A DNA stretch of 64,000 bases from Solenopsis invicta (GCF_016802725.1 NC_052673.1:7761037-7825036), one strand, 5' to 3'; counted from the first letter of the stretch, positions 10,741 through 25,495 are shown. The notes: generated from the sequence alone by a model not told the origin. Numbers and translations are program-made.

Positions 10741-11689
10741 CCATTTACTATATAGATAGAACTTTGCGAGCGCACACATAGGTATATTACGAGTATAATT
10801 GTTACTATTCTAATTGTTACTCTCTCCTTTTTTCGTTTACTTCAAATTCATTTTTTCTTTTGTTCGAAAAATATAAAGGTCTAAATGTGGAAATGTACGG
10901 ATGAAATTATTATGATTCATAATGACGAGGGAACGCGTGGCATTAACATCGTCGCAATTTGATAGTGGCGACGAAAATAAGTTTTCTCACTCATTCAGTG
11001 AAAATCGATAAAGACGAAATAAATTATCGGATTGTTGTGGCGCGATATAACTCCAACTTATTATTAACCACGAGTGGCATACACGATGTCTCGTGATGAC
11101 AAGAATTATCGTTGTTGAGACGCGCCTGCTTATCGAGCACCGAGTTATCGGCCACGCACGGTTTCGTAATACGATTCGAGTTTTCACGATCTTTGTCGGA
11201 CTTTGAACGTGCACGGTGACATTTTGAGTGAGAAATCGCGACCTTCGATAACACTGCGACCACGAAATGAGAGACGAGGCGCTCTCCTCGAGACGCGGTT
11301 TTCGTTCGTGCACCGTAAAAACGTCTTCGTAGCGTCTATCGAGTCACCCGTATTTGAATATTCATTCCACGCTCACGCGAAAAAAAAAAAGGTGAAAAAT
11401 TACGAGAGTCGTAAAAACAGGAGTGTCTAAGATGTATATTGAGAAATACTCTTACATATCTTTGCATATACATTTGCAACATGTACGTATAACTACTTGT
11501 GAATGTATAATGTATATATTCTTAGTAACACGTTACATTATCGTTCGTGTGAAATCAAAATACTACGGATATGTACAACAGCGATTTTATATAACATACA
11601 CAACCAATTTAATCATATTTTCATCTTCATTATAGCTTAAGCTGTTTTGGCTATAGAATACGTGCTAAAAGTTATCGAAATTTAAAACC

Positions 11690-11950
11690 TGCAGGCTCTT
11701 TAGATTTTTTTAATCAACGATACAAAGTTTTAATCGCGAATGCTTGAATTATGATCTTGAAATCAGTTGCAAAGAAAAAAAAACAACGAAAAGTTTGGTT
11801 TATAATAATTTTTGCAACGAAAATGATCCTATTTTGCTGCAATACATCTTTAATATCTTTTAAATCATTAAATACTTGATCAAAATTATTTAATCAAATA
11901 TTTCTTCTACATCTAAACTATACTTTTTCAAAATTTAAACTATCTTATCA
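11690..11950 (+). repeat. Dispersed repeat (partner at 18590-18850)
   Basis: Shared blocks are GAAA(A)CAACGAAAA(A/G)TTTG, TTTATAATA, GCAACGAAAATGATCCTATTTTGCTGC, and further on ACTTTTTCAAAAT. The repeat is old and non-coding, of unknown class. Confidence 0.65.
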
Positions 11951-13410
11951 TTTTTTCATCTATTTCAACTACTTAAATCACTGCGATTACACGTTTTTGA
12001 TGGATTGTAAACTAAAGCATCTTTGATAAACCAACAGAAGAGTGTTGCCGCTTTAGAAAGTAATAATCTACATTTTAATGAGAACTTGGATTCCAAACAA
12101 AGTCTTAATTCAAATTTTTGCACAGTGTTTCAACTTAAAAAAAAAGCAATCTAAAGTAAAAAATCGCTACTTTTATATGACATTGTATCTTTATATGGCT
12201 CTCAGAAATCCTTCAAATTCATAGAAAAAAAGTGTAGGAACCGCATCAAAGCAACAACGATATAATTCTCAGAATTCATAATTTTATTTTAACGAAAAGG
12301 ATTTATAAACGATTATAAGATCTTTCTAAGTAAATAGCAAAATATGAGACTGTTGCAAATCTCACTTTGTAATGTTATAATCTAAATCTGATTTTAAATA
12401 CCTCATGAACTTAAACTGCTTTGTTATTCTTGTGCAATTGATTTAATTCTTACATATCTTTCCGCAGATTTAACTAATGAAGAGATATCTTCATTTTAAT
12501 TGACACAACTACGTCTTTGTTTTCGCCATATAAATTCCGTCGAGCAATTAAAAGAGTTAGTCTGCCGTACCTGATATTCTTGTTAATTATCGCACTCGCG
12601 TTCGTATACCGCTTCGTAATGTCGTTATTAACGTGCGACATGAAGAAGCAAGGAAACGTAAAGAGGCGAGGCCTTCGGCATTGCAATCCCAAAATTTTTC
12701 ATCGCCGCATTTTTCGAATTCCCATTTGAAGGACAACCGCGCAAGCGAAATGCAACTTTTTACCACGCAGAGGGTGTCATACGGAGAGTACAACGATCTC
12801 AAAGTTTTTCAGTCGACTGAAAGTTGGCCAAAGGATCTGTCATTAAAATATAAAAACGAGACACCCTATACACAGTTCCACATACATATTCATGTACATA
12901 TACGCAGATATATCTTTATCCGCATCATCACGTCGTTTTACGAGTCGGAATATTTATGAGAGGAATTTCCTCCCGAATTACCATCATTGTGACAAGGCGC
13001 TATGCGCGAACGTCCAATCGCGACCGGTATTCTTCCACCTTGTCGGACATTTATTTCGCTCGGATGTTCGTGTATCGTGCAATTAATTCCACTAACGCTA
13101 AATGCGGCAAAACTGATGTCAGCCGTCTCAACCTGAACGCGAAAATTGCGGTTCGCGTGCGTCATACGTGCTGAATTACTCTAGAAACCCCGTTTCCAGT
13201 TCGTCGCCCATTCAAACTCGTCTCGGTCCGGGACACGCTGTACACGCTTTCGGCCATTAAAATTAAACGTTTATATAAAATAAATAAGTGCACCGCGTAA
13301 AAAATCGCTTACGTTCCGCGGCGAATAACGTTAATTGGTTTGAAAAAAAAATAATTAAGGAATTTCTCGATCTAATTAAAAACTTAATTATCGAGAAGAA
13401 AGATGTCCAT

Positions 13411-13855
13411 ACTCAGGAAAAAATTCATAGTTGTAGCAACTATAAAAGTGACGACTATACAAGTTGTTATACGTACAATTAATGTGCATAGTTCAATAAA
13501 ACTTGGGTTGCAATAATTATAAAATTGTTCGTATCATCATGACAACAATATAGCCGATTAAGTATACGAGCGAAATAACTGTGATAGCAATGGAACAATG
13601 ATGTAGCGCTCTAAGTGCGAAGAATAAGAACAAAGAACTTCAAGTTTGAATCTCAGTCGGTTTAATTTTTCCGTCATTTACATTTACAATTTTTTTTTGT
13701 CTGTTGTTTATCCAATAATTTTACTACAAATGATTAATATTTAATAATTCTGTATTTTCTTAGTTTATATAACTTATTATTGTTTTTACTACAAATTTGT
13801 TATACATAATTGAAATGCTGTTTGTTTACAAAGTTATAGCTGCTGAATTTTTCCT
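13411..13855 (+). mobile_element. Composite element family C, copy 1, with tRNA-like module
   Basis: The ends ACTCAGGAAAAAATTCATAG and GAATTTTTCCTTTGAT resemble the CTCAGAGAAAA termini of other elements here. The body is homologous over its length to the reverse complement of 35751-36476. The part at about 13553-13665 contains a possible RNA polymerase III A box (TAGCGCTCTAAGTG) and, about 45 bases later, a B box-like AGTTTGAATCTC. It therefore looks like a tRNA-derived SINE head embedded in a terminal-inverted-repeat element. Homology is seen; the pol III reading is inferred. Confidence 0.6.
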
Positions 13856-15137
13856 TTGATTATGAGTGCAAAATTCTTGAGAATAAACTTGTTGATTCTT
13901 TATCCAAAGATAAACAAAACGAAAAAATACATTTCGAGTAAGACAAAATATTAACACAATCTTATATAAAAGTAGCAAGTGAAAGCAATATTTAATGTAA
14001 ATGCATTCTAAATATTCTCCAGCTTCTAGTCGATCGATTGATAAGAAGTATAATTACTTTATACTTCTTATACATGTTACATAAGAATACATTTAGAATA
14101 GAAGAAAATATACTAATACGATAGACACAACATGTTTATCGCCTTGGTTGGCTTATAATGAAAGTGATTCGATAAGAATTAACTTTCAGCGAACTGTCAT
14201 GTACTGCTTTAACCGATTTCGTGATATTACAATTTTGCAACACCGTTCCCCTTTGTCGATAAGCGACAGATTCCGTTTTTAGCCTAGCAAGAGCGACATA
14301 CGGAATATTCATTACGCGTCTACGGAGAAATCAGCCGTCATCTACCATCGTTACAATCTCACGCAGCGCCTCAAGTGTCGAGGATTACTCACTTATTCCT
14401 CGAACGAAGATGCAGGAAGTATTTTTGCGGCTCATTATCCGCGGCTGAGTTCTATGCATTATTAGTGCAACGAAGACAACGGAGCGCCACAAAACGCTCA
14501 GCTCTCATTTGCATATTTTTTCCCCCCGGATTAATCGTCGCCGCCTGTGTATGCATCGTCCGTGACGTCATAAAGCCGCATTAAAATAGTATCGCAGCAT
14601 CTCGACACGAGATACAAATATTACGAGTGAGTAGTAGGTTTTCCCACTTCAATTCTGTACACTTCACTTGCCTCGCACATCGCGATTACATCTTTCTACT
14701 TAGACATCTGCCATTATATTAACATTAAATCTTAATCAAGAAAGCGATAATTTTAAATCACAAGTGCGTTTTGTCCGCTTCTGCGCACTCCGTATCAATT
14801 GTTTTTTTAATCAACTGATTAGTTTCATGAATATTTTTTCTATCATTTTTACAATGAGCACTTGAAGTTTTCTCACTTTATTTGAACGTTATTTATTTAT
14901 CGTCTTTTCTCGCACATATTTCTTTTCATCGCGTAATCAGAGTCGTATGGAACGCCATTTTGTTATTTATTAGTAATGTAATAATTTCAGAAAGAAATAC
15001 TATATATTCTATGAAAAAAAATGTTCTGCAATCAATTATTTCTTGCATAATATTGTATTTAAATGATTTCATAATTAACGTTTATCTTTGAAAAATTATT
15101 CCATTTAATGCATTATGTATACTATTGTCAAAAATGT

Positions 15138-15262
15138 CCCTAACAGCACATGATGTCAAACGAATATTGTGATATTTTACAAATATATGCACGATATCAC
15201 GATGTTGTGCGAATGTTTGTACAATATCTAGAATATTCATACGATATCTTGTGCTGTTAGGG
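15138..15262. mobile_element. 125-bp MITE with CCCTAACAGCACA ends
   Basis: The ends CCCTAACAGCACATGATGT and ATATCTTGTGCTGTTAGGG are inverted copies. The interior has periodic ATATTGTG/CACGATAT motifs. No coding. Confidence 0.8.
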
Positions 15263-15554
15263 CTTATAGCATATATTACTTAAACAATAGAGTTAAAAGA
15301 TTTCTTGCAATACCAATGATAATGCATTTAATCAATATTTCTTTCAAAGTATGTAATATTATAAGAAGTGAACAAAATTGCATTAATTTATAGCTTTTTT
15401 AAAAAAATATATATTTACAATCATCGGTGTATTCTAAAAACTCATTATTTATCGCAATTGTTACTTCATTGTAAAAATGTTTTATTAAACAGCATCATTT
15501 TTCGAAATTATCGGTGTAATATAAAAATTACTGATTTTATGCAATTATCGATTT

Positions 15555-15725
15555 AAATAAATTTACATTTTATGCAACAGTCGTGTGTTGCTTAAATTGA
15601 ACACCTGTGCCCATATTGGTCAATCCCTCATTCTATATTGTCTGGGGAAATTATTTAGTGAAACACAGATGTTTTACAATTTAAGCAGCACACGACTATT
15701 GCGTTATAAAATATAAATTTACTCG
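15555..15725. mobile_element. Inverted-repeat element, arms of about 55 bases
   Basis: Left arm AATTTACATTTTATGCAACAG, then TCGTGTGTTGCTTAAATTG. Right arm is the complement (CAATTTAAGCAGCACACGACT, then ATTGCGTTATAAAATATAAAT). A spacer of about 65 bases separates them. Confidence 0.8.
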
Positions 15726-16522
15726 ACAACTGCATAAAATAAATCTTTACAGTACTGCAACAATTTTAAAAAGTACTAATATTTAAACAAACACATTTTT
15801 GCAATAAAAAAACATTTTGAAAAAGTAATAAATTTTTACAATACTCTAATAGTTGAAAAAAATTAATAAGTTTCGCAATAGAAAAAAAGGAGGGTGTCTG
15901 TAACTATTGCAATTATCGATTTTTTATAGTATTCTGCGTAAAGTTTTAGTAATACAAAAATCGTTACATTGCATGCTATTGTTTATACAATAGCAAAATG
16001 GTATTCCGTAAAGTCGGATTATTCTTTCATTTCACGATGGCTGTCACACATGAAATGAGAAAATTAAGGTGACGTCCATCTCACCTATGGATGTTACCTT
16101 AATTATGTCCTACGCATGCCTGAAGGCCATCATGCACGTTCAATTCCGATAAAAAAAAGCCCCTATTACAAATTAAATGTAATTTCAGCGCGAGGAATAT
16201 TTCTTCGCGGTCGCGTGGTTATTCGTGTAATCAATTACCCATCGCGCGAGCAATGAATAAGTAGGAAAAATGATAGCGATCGTTTGTTTAACTTACAACC
16301 GTTCGCAGCAAAACTATGACAAATACCGGACATTCCATATAATGCGTTTTTTACGCAAGCAATGTGATTGAGTTCTTAAAATTTTCATTCGTCCGTTTCT
16401 TAAACTAATTATAGCGACATGGCAATTTTATATAAATACATATAATCAAGATCATATAAAACTGTTCATTTATTATTCAAATACATATCAATATAATCGA
16501 TTACCTTTGACATTTATATTAT

Positions 16523-16935
16523 CCCTATAAGCGCTATAATATTCTTAGAATATTATACAAATGTTATATAAAAATTAAAGTAACATTAAAATAATATTCC
16601 GAGAATATTATTCAACATTTTTAATATTATTATATAATATTCGTGGTATATTATTTTATGGAATATTATGAAAATATTCTACGAATATCTATTATTTTGG
16701 TAAAAAATTAATGTAACTTATTATGCATAAAATATTCATAAACTTTATAATTATTACATTTAAAAATTATAAAATCCCTGATAATTTAAAATATTGAAGT
16801 AAATAACATTATTTACTTTTCATATAATGTTTTTATAATGTTATCAGGAGTAGTCATATAACCACTATTTATTAATATTAATTAATATTTTAGGAATATT
16901 ATTTAATATTAAATAATATTGTAGCGCTTATAGGG
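16523..16935 (+). mobile_element. MITE family A, copy 1
   Basis: The element is bounded by near-perfect terminal inverted repeats, CCCTATAAGCGCTATAATATT at the left and AATATTGTAGCGCTTATAGGG at the right. Inside is an AT-rich, internally palindromic body with ATTCATAAACTTTATAATTA and TGATAATTTAAAATATTGAA. Five further copies lie in the window. It has no open frame, so it is non-autonomous. The clean termini suggest this is one of the youngest copies here. Confidence 0.85.
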
Positions 16936-17719
16936 ATATTTTACAAAGCTAAATAAAAATTATGCATATTGATAATAAATTAATCAGTTAATTCAAAGAT
17001 CGATAGAGAAGCTCGACGAACGAGCGATTCTCCTTGAATTAAATCAAATAAGATACATATGATGCAAATGTAAAAGGCATAGGAAATCGCGTTTAAAAAT
17101 CAAGTAATGTGCTAAGAAAGCGTGTAATAATCAACATCTCAGCGGTAAGAGGAAATGCGCGAGTATCGCTGCATAGCTGTTGTCCGCGTAACACTCGAGA
17201 ACGGAAATTATAGGCGAGCGATGCTGCGAGCGGATGATAATGCCCGTAACGTACGCGACGTCTATACCTGCGAGGGACCTGTGCGGAAATGCAACGAGCG
17301 ACGGCTGCGAGCGGACGTCGCGAGCGGCGCGGCGGCCCAGCGGCCCAGCGGCCTTGTGCAACCCCCGATGGCTACTTTATCGCCACGCGGTGGGTAGGTA
17401 AACGACGGCATCGCGGACACTAATGACTGAACGCAGCTCGCCGCGTTTCCTCCATTCTTGTGTCTCTAGTACGCGCCGCCGCGCGCCGTTAAATCCCGCG
17501 CTTTATCTCGCGGTAACAGCTGCATTTCCCTTGTCGCGCGGAGTACTTGCGGTACTCTACAGCGACAATCGCGTCGCTGACCCAAGAGGAAACCTACAAA
17601 GTACCTGCCCTATCGGTTATCGGAAGTGGTCAGACCTTAAAGATGTTTTAGGTTCTACAATATCGGCTAAAAGCTATACAGTTAGGAAATTTGTATTAAG
17701 GTTAACATACATCGTATGC

Positions 17720-18127
17720 ATCTAAAGAAAGTTATGTAGTTGATGAAACCGATTCTTTAACTTGGTTTTTTTAAGTTGAAATAAAAATACCTTTAAAAAA
17801 AGTAAAAATTTATTTGATTTCAAGAAATGACGTTATTAGCCTTTTTTTAAATAAATAAAATATTTAATCAAATTTATTTTATTTAAATAAATAACTTTTT
17901 TATTCAAAAAAAGTACTGACTGAAATGTAAGAAATAATTTAGCTGATTTGAAAATATATTTCTTTCATTTAAAAAAGATTTGCGTTGCACAACTAAATTA
18001 TTTTTTTAATTCTAATAAAAGGATCAACCAAAAAATTTCTTCAAATTAAAGAAACTTTTTTTAAACGTACAGCAATACATAAATTTTTTATTCAAATTTT
18101 TTTACTCGGAGAAACTTTTCTTTGGCT
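17720..18127 (-). mobile_element. CTCAGAGAAAA-ended element family B, copy 1 (reverse)
   Basis: This is the reverse complement of the elements at 34536-34970 and 45367-45756. It shares AAATTTATTTGATTTCAAGAAATGACG at the left, and AAATTTCTTC, AAAGAAACTTTT, GTACAGCAATACATAAA and ACTCGGAGAAAC at the right. No coding capacity is seen. Confidence 0.75.
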
Positions 18128-18589
18128 GTGTCTCAATTTCTTTAATTTCACTCAAATTTTTGTTTTAATTTGACAAAAGATAATTATGTTGAAAAACAAC
18201 ATAAATATTATGCATAAAGTTAACACAAAAATGCAACACTTTGACACAATTTGGAAATGGAGTTTGGAAACATATTTCTTCAGTAAAATTAACATTTATA
18301 ATATGTTGATAAGTACATTTTATTCATTTATCTTAGAATTTATTATTCATTAAAATTAAATTATTTTTATGATATTTATTTATTTACTCATGAATTGTGT
18401 TATTTTAATACTAAGAAATGTTGAATATCAGTTTAATACAAAATATTTAAATAACATAATTACATGCACATACATTATGTTAAATTAATACTTGAATATT
18501 CAACTAAAAATTTTCAACAAAAACCGGTTTGAACATAAATAAAAATTAAATTTTTTCTATTATGTATCAAAATTAAAAAACTGACGGTT

Positions 18590-18850
18590 TTTTTCCAATT
18601 AACAATAAAAAATTTTAATTGCTAATGTCAACATTTTAGCTCTGAAACCAGCTGTAAAAAAAGGAAACAACGAAAAATTTGATTTATAATAGTTTATGCA
18701 GCGAAAATAATCCTATTTTGCTGCGGTTTTAGATAAATTAATAACTTTTGCACAAATAAGTGAATCCAAATAAACCATTGCACAAATATTTATTAGTTTT
18801 AATAATATATGTAAAAACATTGATTTAACTCTACTTTTTCAAAATCTTTA
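18590..18850 (+). repeat. Dispersed repeat (partner at 11690-11950)
   Basis: Same orientation as its partner. The best-preserved part is GCAGCGAAAATAATCCTATTTTGCTGC. Confidence 0.65.
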
Positions 18851-19112
18851 AATTTGTAAATAAGTACTATAAAAAGCGATTGTATAAGAATCAAACAAGC
18901 ATAAAATCACTTTTAAACCGATAAGAGAAATATGCTTAAACAGATACTCAAACGTAATAATAGAACATTTCACAAAATATATGTTTCGTTTTTTGATGAT
19001 ACTCTGAGATGTGATACATACATTCTTAAAACCGTTTGAAAAGCTATTCATTCTTTATTTTATGAAAAAAATCTTTACAAATAAAATCTTTAAAATTTAT
19101 ATATATATATAT

Positions 19113-19256
19113 ACAGGGTGTTCATTAATAGTTGTCCCCACGTTTTACCATAGGAGCACATTTGTTATTTCTAATATAATAATATGTTAGAAATACATAT
19201 CCGTCGGTAAATTATGCTCCTATGGTAAAAAGTGGGTACAACCATTAATAAACACC

Positions 19257-19260
<4 letters not shown>
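19113..19260. mobile_element. 148-bp MITE inside a TA microsatellite, CAGGGTGTT ends
   Basis: Termini are ACAGGGTGTTCATTAATAG and CATTAATAAACACCCTGT. The arms extend through TTTTACCATAGGAGCA and TGCTCCTATGGTAAAA around a loop of about 50 bases. It sits within (TA)n on both sides. The TA target and the terminus resemble mariner-type MITEs; that family assignment is inferred. Confidence 0.85.

Positions 19261-19305
<45 letters not shown>
19261..19305 (+). repeat. (AT)n microsatellite
   Basis: About 22 AT units flanking the right end of the 148-bp MITE. Shorter AT runs flank its left end and occur at 24478-24497. Confidence 0.95.
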
Positions 19306-19306
<1 letters not shown>

Positions 19307-22300
19307 TATAGATAAAACCAAAATTTTCTAAATATTTGGAAAGAATCATTAAATACGATTGGTTGCAGAAATAAATTGACGATTTTATTTAACAGCGTAG
19401 CTGTCAACTAATTTACGTCTAATCGTTTTCAACCGTTCCTCCACGATCGTATGCCTTCTGGCGAAGAGAGAGCGCGGGCGCGGAAGGAAAAAGCGGAAGA
19501 TCGAGTGGGAAGATCGAGAACGGTCAGCGAGGCAAGACAAATAAATAGGCAGCCGCGATAGCGTAAATAGTAACATAATACCGCATAATAGGGGCATAAC
19601 GCGCCTCGGTAATGCCGTCAGTGCATCACCGTGAAGAAGTTATGGCAGGTCGGCTTTTGTCCGGCGCAATCGCGAGCTTTAAAGTAGCCCGTTATTAAGC
19701 GCCTCGCGGGTGCCTCGGATTCCCCAACAGGATCGCGTCCTAAAGCGCTATCCTACGTCCGTGGATAATCCAGCGAGGATCGTAAATTCGTGTCCGGGGC
19801 CCACAAGTCTTGGCTACACGTGGTGGACCTCTCGTAGCTTCATTCGAGAAGACTACAGATCTTGAACATCTCACGTTTACTCCGCGAGATAAATTCGCAA
19901 ATGTCGGTTTCGTATTCCTTCATCTTTCATCTTTTTTCTCCCGGAGACTTGCTTAACGCTTAATACATAGTATAATAATGCATAGAGATGCTGAAAATTT
20001 CTTGTGTATTCCTATAAATATATATAAGAACTATTAATTCGTTCTTTGGTATTCTATTTTTACGATGATAGCTTAGTTCCTTAATAATTTTAATAATATA
20101 AGAGTACTTGTTTATATTAATATATTGTCGACAAATATTTTATTTTTTTTAAGTACCTTTTTAAAGTAAATTGCAAACATCCACTAAAAAAAAATTTTTT
20201 ATATATAATTATATACGATTATATGTATATCAAATACATCTATATATAAATATATATGATATATGTATATAATATATATTATATGTAATTATATATAAGT
20301 ATATACCTACAATAAAAAATTTTTTTCAGATATTTCAACAATTTAGAACTTTTAATCTTAATTAAATAACAAATGCTTCCGGTAAATTAACATTGATATT
20401 GAAATAAAGGAAACAATACGATTGATCGATAATTGACGAAACGACGAGACACGATGGTGTCACGCGAGATTTATGTAACGATCTCGCACGTGATAATTTT
20501 ATGGGAAATTCGTTGAAACATCTTTCCCTCGAGCACTCGTACGCTCTCTCACGACCGTTAATCGACTCTCGTTAATAATTGCCTCATTATTGCGCATCGT
20601 TGCGCCGCCTGTAGCCGATATATCGACAGTGTACGCTATTAATAACACTTTACCGCCCACGCATCGCCTTCGCGGCTGTAATGTCTTACATGCGTGTGTA
20701 TTCACTTCACACGCGCACGTTGTACGACGTGTTGCAGCAAGCATTACACCGCGAAAAATTCGCACCAGGTTTCAAGCAATCGAACGCTTCGATCGCGCAT
20801 GGAAGACATTTAGAGCGGCATTTCTCTTCCTGGGGCCTCAGGAAAAACGAAGAAACGTTTTCCGTGATAATTCTATAAAGTTGCCGTAAATCTCGGGCAG
20901 ATATTTTCTACTGTAAAATCTAGGATATGCGACGAAAAAATTTATTTCAATATTTATGTTTAAAAAAATTACTTATTACTAAGTTTATTATTGATTAAAA
21001 CAAAGAAACGTATTTGAATATATGGAGTATATACTTAAACAAAACACGTTTGAATAAAAAATGACTGAAACGCGATCTAAATCTTAATATTTGGAAATAA
21101 AATAAAGATAAGTAATACAAAAATTATAAGAATAGATTACTAATATGGAATAGAAGCTTATTTCTTAAAGAAGGCATTGCAATCCCTTGGTACCACTGAA
21201 AATGATTACTATTGCATGTCACAATAAAGGGCGAATCTTGTGCAACAAGAACTTTCTTCTATATAAATACTTATTTACTTTTATTGCTCCTGGAAATATC
21301 ACAGCATTGTTTTAATCGTGTTCCCATAAACTCGAAGTAAATTCTTTAATGTGTATTTCATAAACTTTTTAAATAATGTTGTATAAATAACGTTATGCTG
21401 TTTAATTGTAATTCTTAATTTCTTCACTGACACGAAAAAATTTTATTTGTTATCTTAAGTTGTGCAAGTAATACGAAATACTTCAAGAGAATCTTAAATG
21501 TTTTGTAACGTTTATATATCATAACTTTTTATTTTTTATGAAATATAATTACAATATATCCCGTAAGTTTTTCGCATTTTATACTTATATTTATTTCTCA
21601 TCATATATGCAATAGCTTTTATTTTAATAAACTGTCATTTTAGTTTATTCATACAAGAATTTAAGCGTTTTTGTTCTTGCTGTGAATAATAATATTTTTT
21701 TTAGATGATAATATATATTTATATATTTTAGATGTTGTTACTTTACATAATAATTTAATAATTAAAGATTCAATTTTATATTTTTTACGTTAATGTTATT
21801 TTATTTTTTATGTACCGTTATACGGTAAAGACACGAACTGTATGTTTAACTGTATTTGATTAGTTTACATAACTAAACAAGTTTGCATTTTATTTCTTAT
21901 GTTTCTGAACATTTGATTAGTATTATTCCATTTTTAGATATTCCCTTTTTTTCACTTTTTACTTTTCTGAAATCAGATTTAAATTTTAGAGACTTTTATT
22001 AATTAAATTATAGCTGCATTGTTTCTTAAGAATTAATTAGAATCTTAAACATATTTATATGTATATGCATGTAAGTGTATGTGTATTTAAAACAAAATTA
22101 AAACATTCAAACATAGGCTTTGATTAATAATGCTAAAGAATTGGACAATAAGATTGACCAATGCGAGTCAGTACTGGGTATTATTTATGCAAATATTGAA
22201 ACTTATTGATTAAACTTATTGATCGTAAAAGGCGTTTATTTTAAATGCTAATCATACATATTACATATTGCAATATCTGCATTAGAGAAGACTCGAAATA

Positions 22301-23979
22301 TAAAGCATCTGCGTCAATATACGAGTACGTGTATGCAATGAATGCCCTCTGCCGACTCTTATTGGTTATTCTTATTTTCAATTTTCTAACTTTTATAAAA
22401 TTGAATAACTTAAATGGCGTCTAAGGATATATATTATAGACATGTTTTTTTTATCTCTTCGAGGTTATTTTATTATTAAAATTATTATTAATGTTAGTAT
22501 TTCTTTTAAAGATTGAATTATACATATATGTACATATCTCCTGTTTAACGTTAGAAAATTAATTTTATATTCTGTGATACATTGATATTCTATTTGTAGA
22601 ATTTCCATTATGCCCGCTCTATGCCCGCAAAATTGTACGCATACTCGGAATATTTTTCGTATATATTCATGCTGAAGTTGGAAATGCAACAGTATAGCAT
22701 AAATGTATGTATATATATGTTTGATGCATATCCATCAGAAATGAAACAGAAGAAATAACGACGTCAATATTTCTTGTAAATATTAAAAAGTTATATTATT
22801 AATATAAGGACGAAAAATCGCCTGTAGTTGCTTTATTACATAGTGCATCGCAGAAAAGTATTTTCAGCGTAGAACTACTACGTAATCAATATGATTTCGT
22901 CAGACGAACTTCCGTGTTCGAAGGGGGCCCCTTGTTATTCGTGACCTTGCGCTGCTTTTAGATTACGTTAAAAAAACACTACGATTTAATTTAATATAGA
23001 CCATTCTCTGAGTATCGATCGTTCTCTAGATTGATTAGGAAAAAAGTCGATAAGATAAAATCTTTTTATTGAGCTTTGATAAAGGATCAAAACAGCCAAA
23101 TTCTTTCGCGAAATTGATTTTATCATCTCTTGGAAATAATATAAAAAGATGATTTAATTATATTTATTATTAAGAGAATATTTTATTTAATTTTATTTAG
23201 TTTTCGGGATAGTAGAGATGTCTGTAAGCTTCAAAATTATTAAATTGATCAGCAATTTAATTTTCATGATATATTACATTTCTGATAGTGCGCAGTTTGA
23301 GGAATCTTGTAAATGTTTGTAAATTCACCTAAAAAATTATTGAGCACTAAAATCTGCTTTCGACCGGTATAACCGTTCTCATTATTTAAAGAATATTTAA
23401 TTTCTCAAGTAAAGCATACATTTTCTTGTATAATAATAATCTAATTTATTACACGTGCAATTGAGAATAACCTTTTCTTTACAAAAAAAATTATTTCCAA
23501 CTAACGACGGATAGATTTATTTTCATCTTTTCGATATCAATGTTTTAAAACATTGTTTAAATAGAAATAGTAACAACAATATAAAGTGACTGAAATAAAA
23601 TGTAAAAGGAATACAATCGGCAAAGAGGGCAATTTGTAAAAGTTTAGTAAATTTCTTATATCTAAAATAAAAATTTTGTATAAACGGGCATCATGAAATA
23701 ACAGAAACAGTTTACGAGTCGATGCGCGCGCAAATAAATACCAAATAAAAGTACGTCATCAATTCTATAGAGATTCAGAGATTCGCTGTCTCCTAACCCG
23801 CTGGTTTCTCACTAACTTTGTTTTTTTTTTTCCTTATGTCATTCGACATTTCTGAGATGATATCTCTGGCGTAAACTAATATTCGATTGTCGGCGTCGAA
23901 TTACATTTTCTTGTACGTGTCCCACATTCGATGTCGACGTCGAAGGGTCGCCGTCGAGTAGTTATTCGACTTTTTGTCC

Positions 23980-24480
23980 GTCGAAATTACATCGACCGCA
24001 CCGCCGCGCGCCATTCCCCTGCTGCCTTCTGTCTACGCTCCTTTCGCTCGCACCGGAGCTGGCGGGCGAGAGGAGGATGGCGATAGGAAGTTGCCCGTCA
24101 TGCAGGACCACGAATTGGAAAACCCGAAGTGACCGACCTTGAGGCTGCTGGTCCGTTCTGCCGGCACGGGAGAGGGACGGCTATCTCTCTTCGACACGGA
24201 CGGCAAAAAGAGAAGATCTCCATCTCGCGAAAGGGAACGGCGCGAGGAAAAAGACGGACGAAAAAGACGGAGAGAGAAAGAGGAAGAGTATGTACGAGAT
24301 GAAACGAGGGGGAACGGTTACACCTTCAGTTGTAAGGCGACTGTGAATAGCTCGATGAGTGAATATAACCCGCTGATACGAGGAGCACGAAGGGAGTGGC
24401 GAAGAAAGAAGGGACGAGATGATACAGCTCTTCTCTCTCTTCTCTCTTTTCTTCCATCAGGAAAACATTATTAACTTTAT
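23980..24480. promoter_or_regulatory. CpG-rich island in the inferred intron
   Basis: This is unique, GC-rich DNA between AT-rich flanks. The 111-codon plus frame at 24139-24474 is Arg/Glu/Lys-rich because of GA-rich simple sequence, and I see no splice-flanked coding pattern. A regulatory element is a guess from composition and position only. Confidence 0.2.
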
Positions 24481-24865
24481 ATATATATATATATATACGT
24501 AAGACTCGCTATGTATAAACGTGTCGCGAGTAAATGGAATGTTATTACTAAACGCTGTTAATAGTTATAAAAAGTTTAAATTTTATCAAATTTATAACGT
24601 AATATACGACCGTGAGAATACCTTAAAATTAAAACTAAAGTGATAAAAGATATTAGAACAAAAGTATGTGCATACATTTCTTTTTAAATCTAAAATTTAT
24701 TATAAAAAAGATATAGACAGTACCTTTCTTTTTACCTTTTTCCTAATAATAATATGTATTTAGAAGCTAAGAAGCTAAATTATATCTAAAAATAAAAGTA
24801 ATAATAATGTGTAAAAGACTAAGAAAAATAAAAGAATTATGATTTGTATAATAGAAGAATAATAG

Positions 24866-24904
<39 letters not shown>

Positions 24905-25495
24905 GTGTGACAGTAAATTAAAGAGTTTTAACAATTTTCTATCCTACATTTGAAAAGATTAAACGGTATTGCGCTTAAAATAATCAAGCCAATAGAATTA
25001 CTAATATACTCTTATATAAATTTAAAATGTCCGGATAATTTTGAGTAACTTCTGTTTCTCAATTCATTTATTTTATTAATCTAAATGAAAAACGGCTCGA
25101 CACACTTTTTTCTCGATTAGATATTAATCCAGTGTGATAAAGTAATCTCTTGGTAATGATTAGGTGTTCTCCCATAGTTTATCACTTCAGTAAGAAAACG
25201 GATAAGATATCAACGCCAAACATTGAATGCGCGAGAATTCAGCAGCAAACTTGATCACTTAAGAAGCATCGATCTTTTGTTTCCTTTTCTCACGCGAGTA
25301 GCATTCCAATCGCGCGAGTCGCGACGCCGCGCCGATCAAACCGTTATGACATAATTTATTCGTTAATAAGCAGCGATCCGAAGCGAAGCGAGCAGAAACC
25401 CCCGAGGGGCGAATATCCGCGCTACATAGAATAAAGCGACGATAATGACGATAATTACGGGAGTCTCTGTCACCCCCCTCCTCCCCCCTTTCCCT

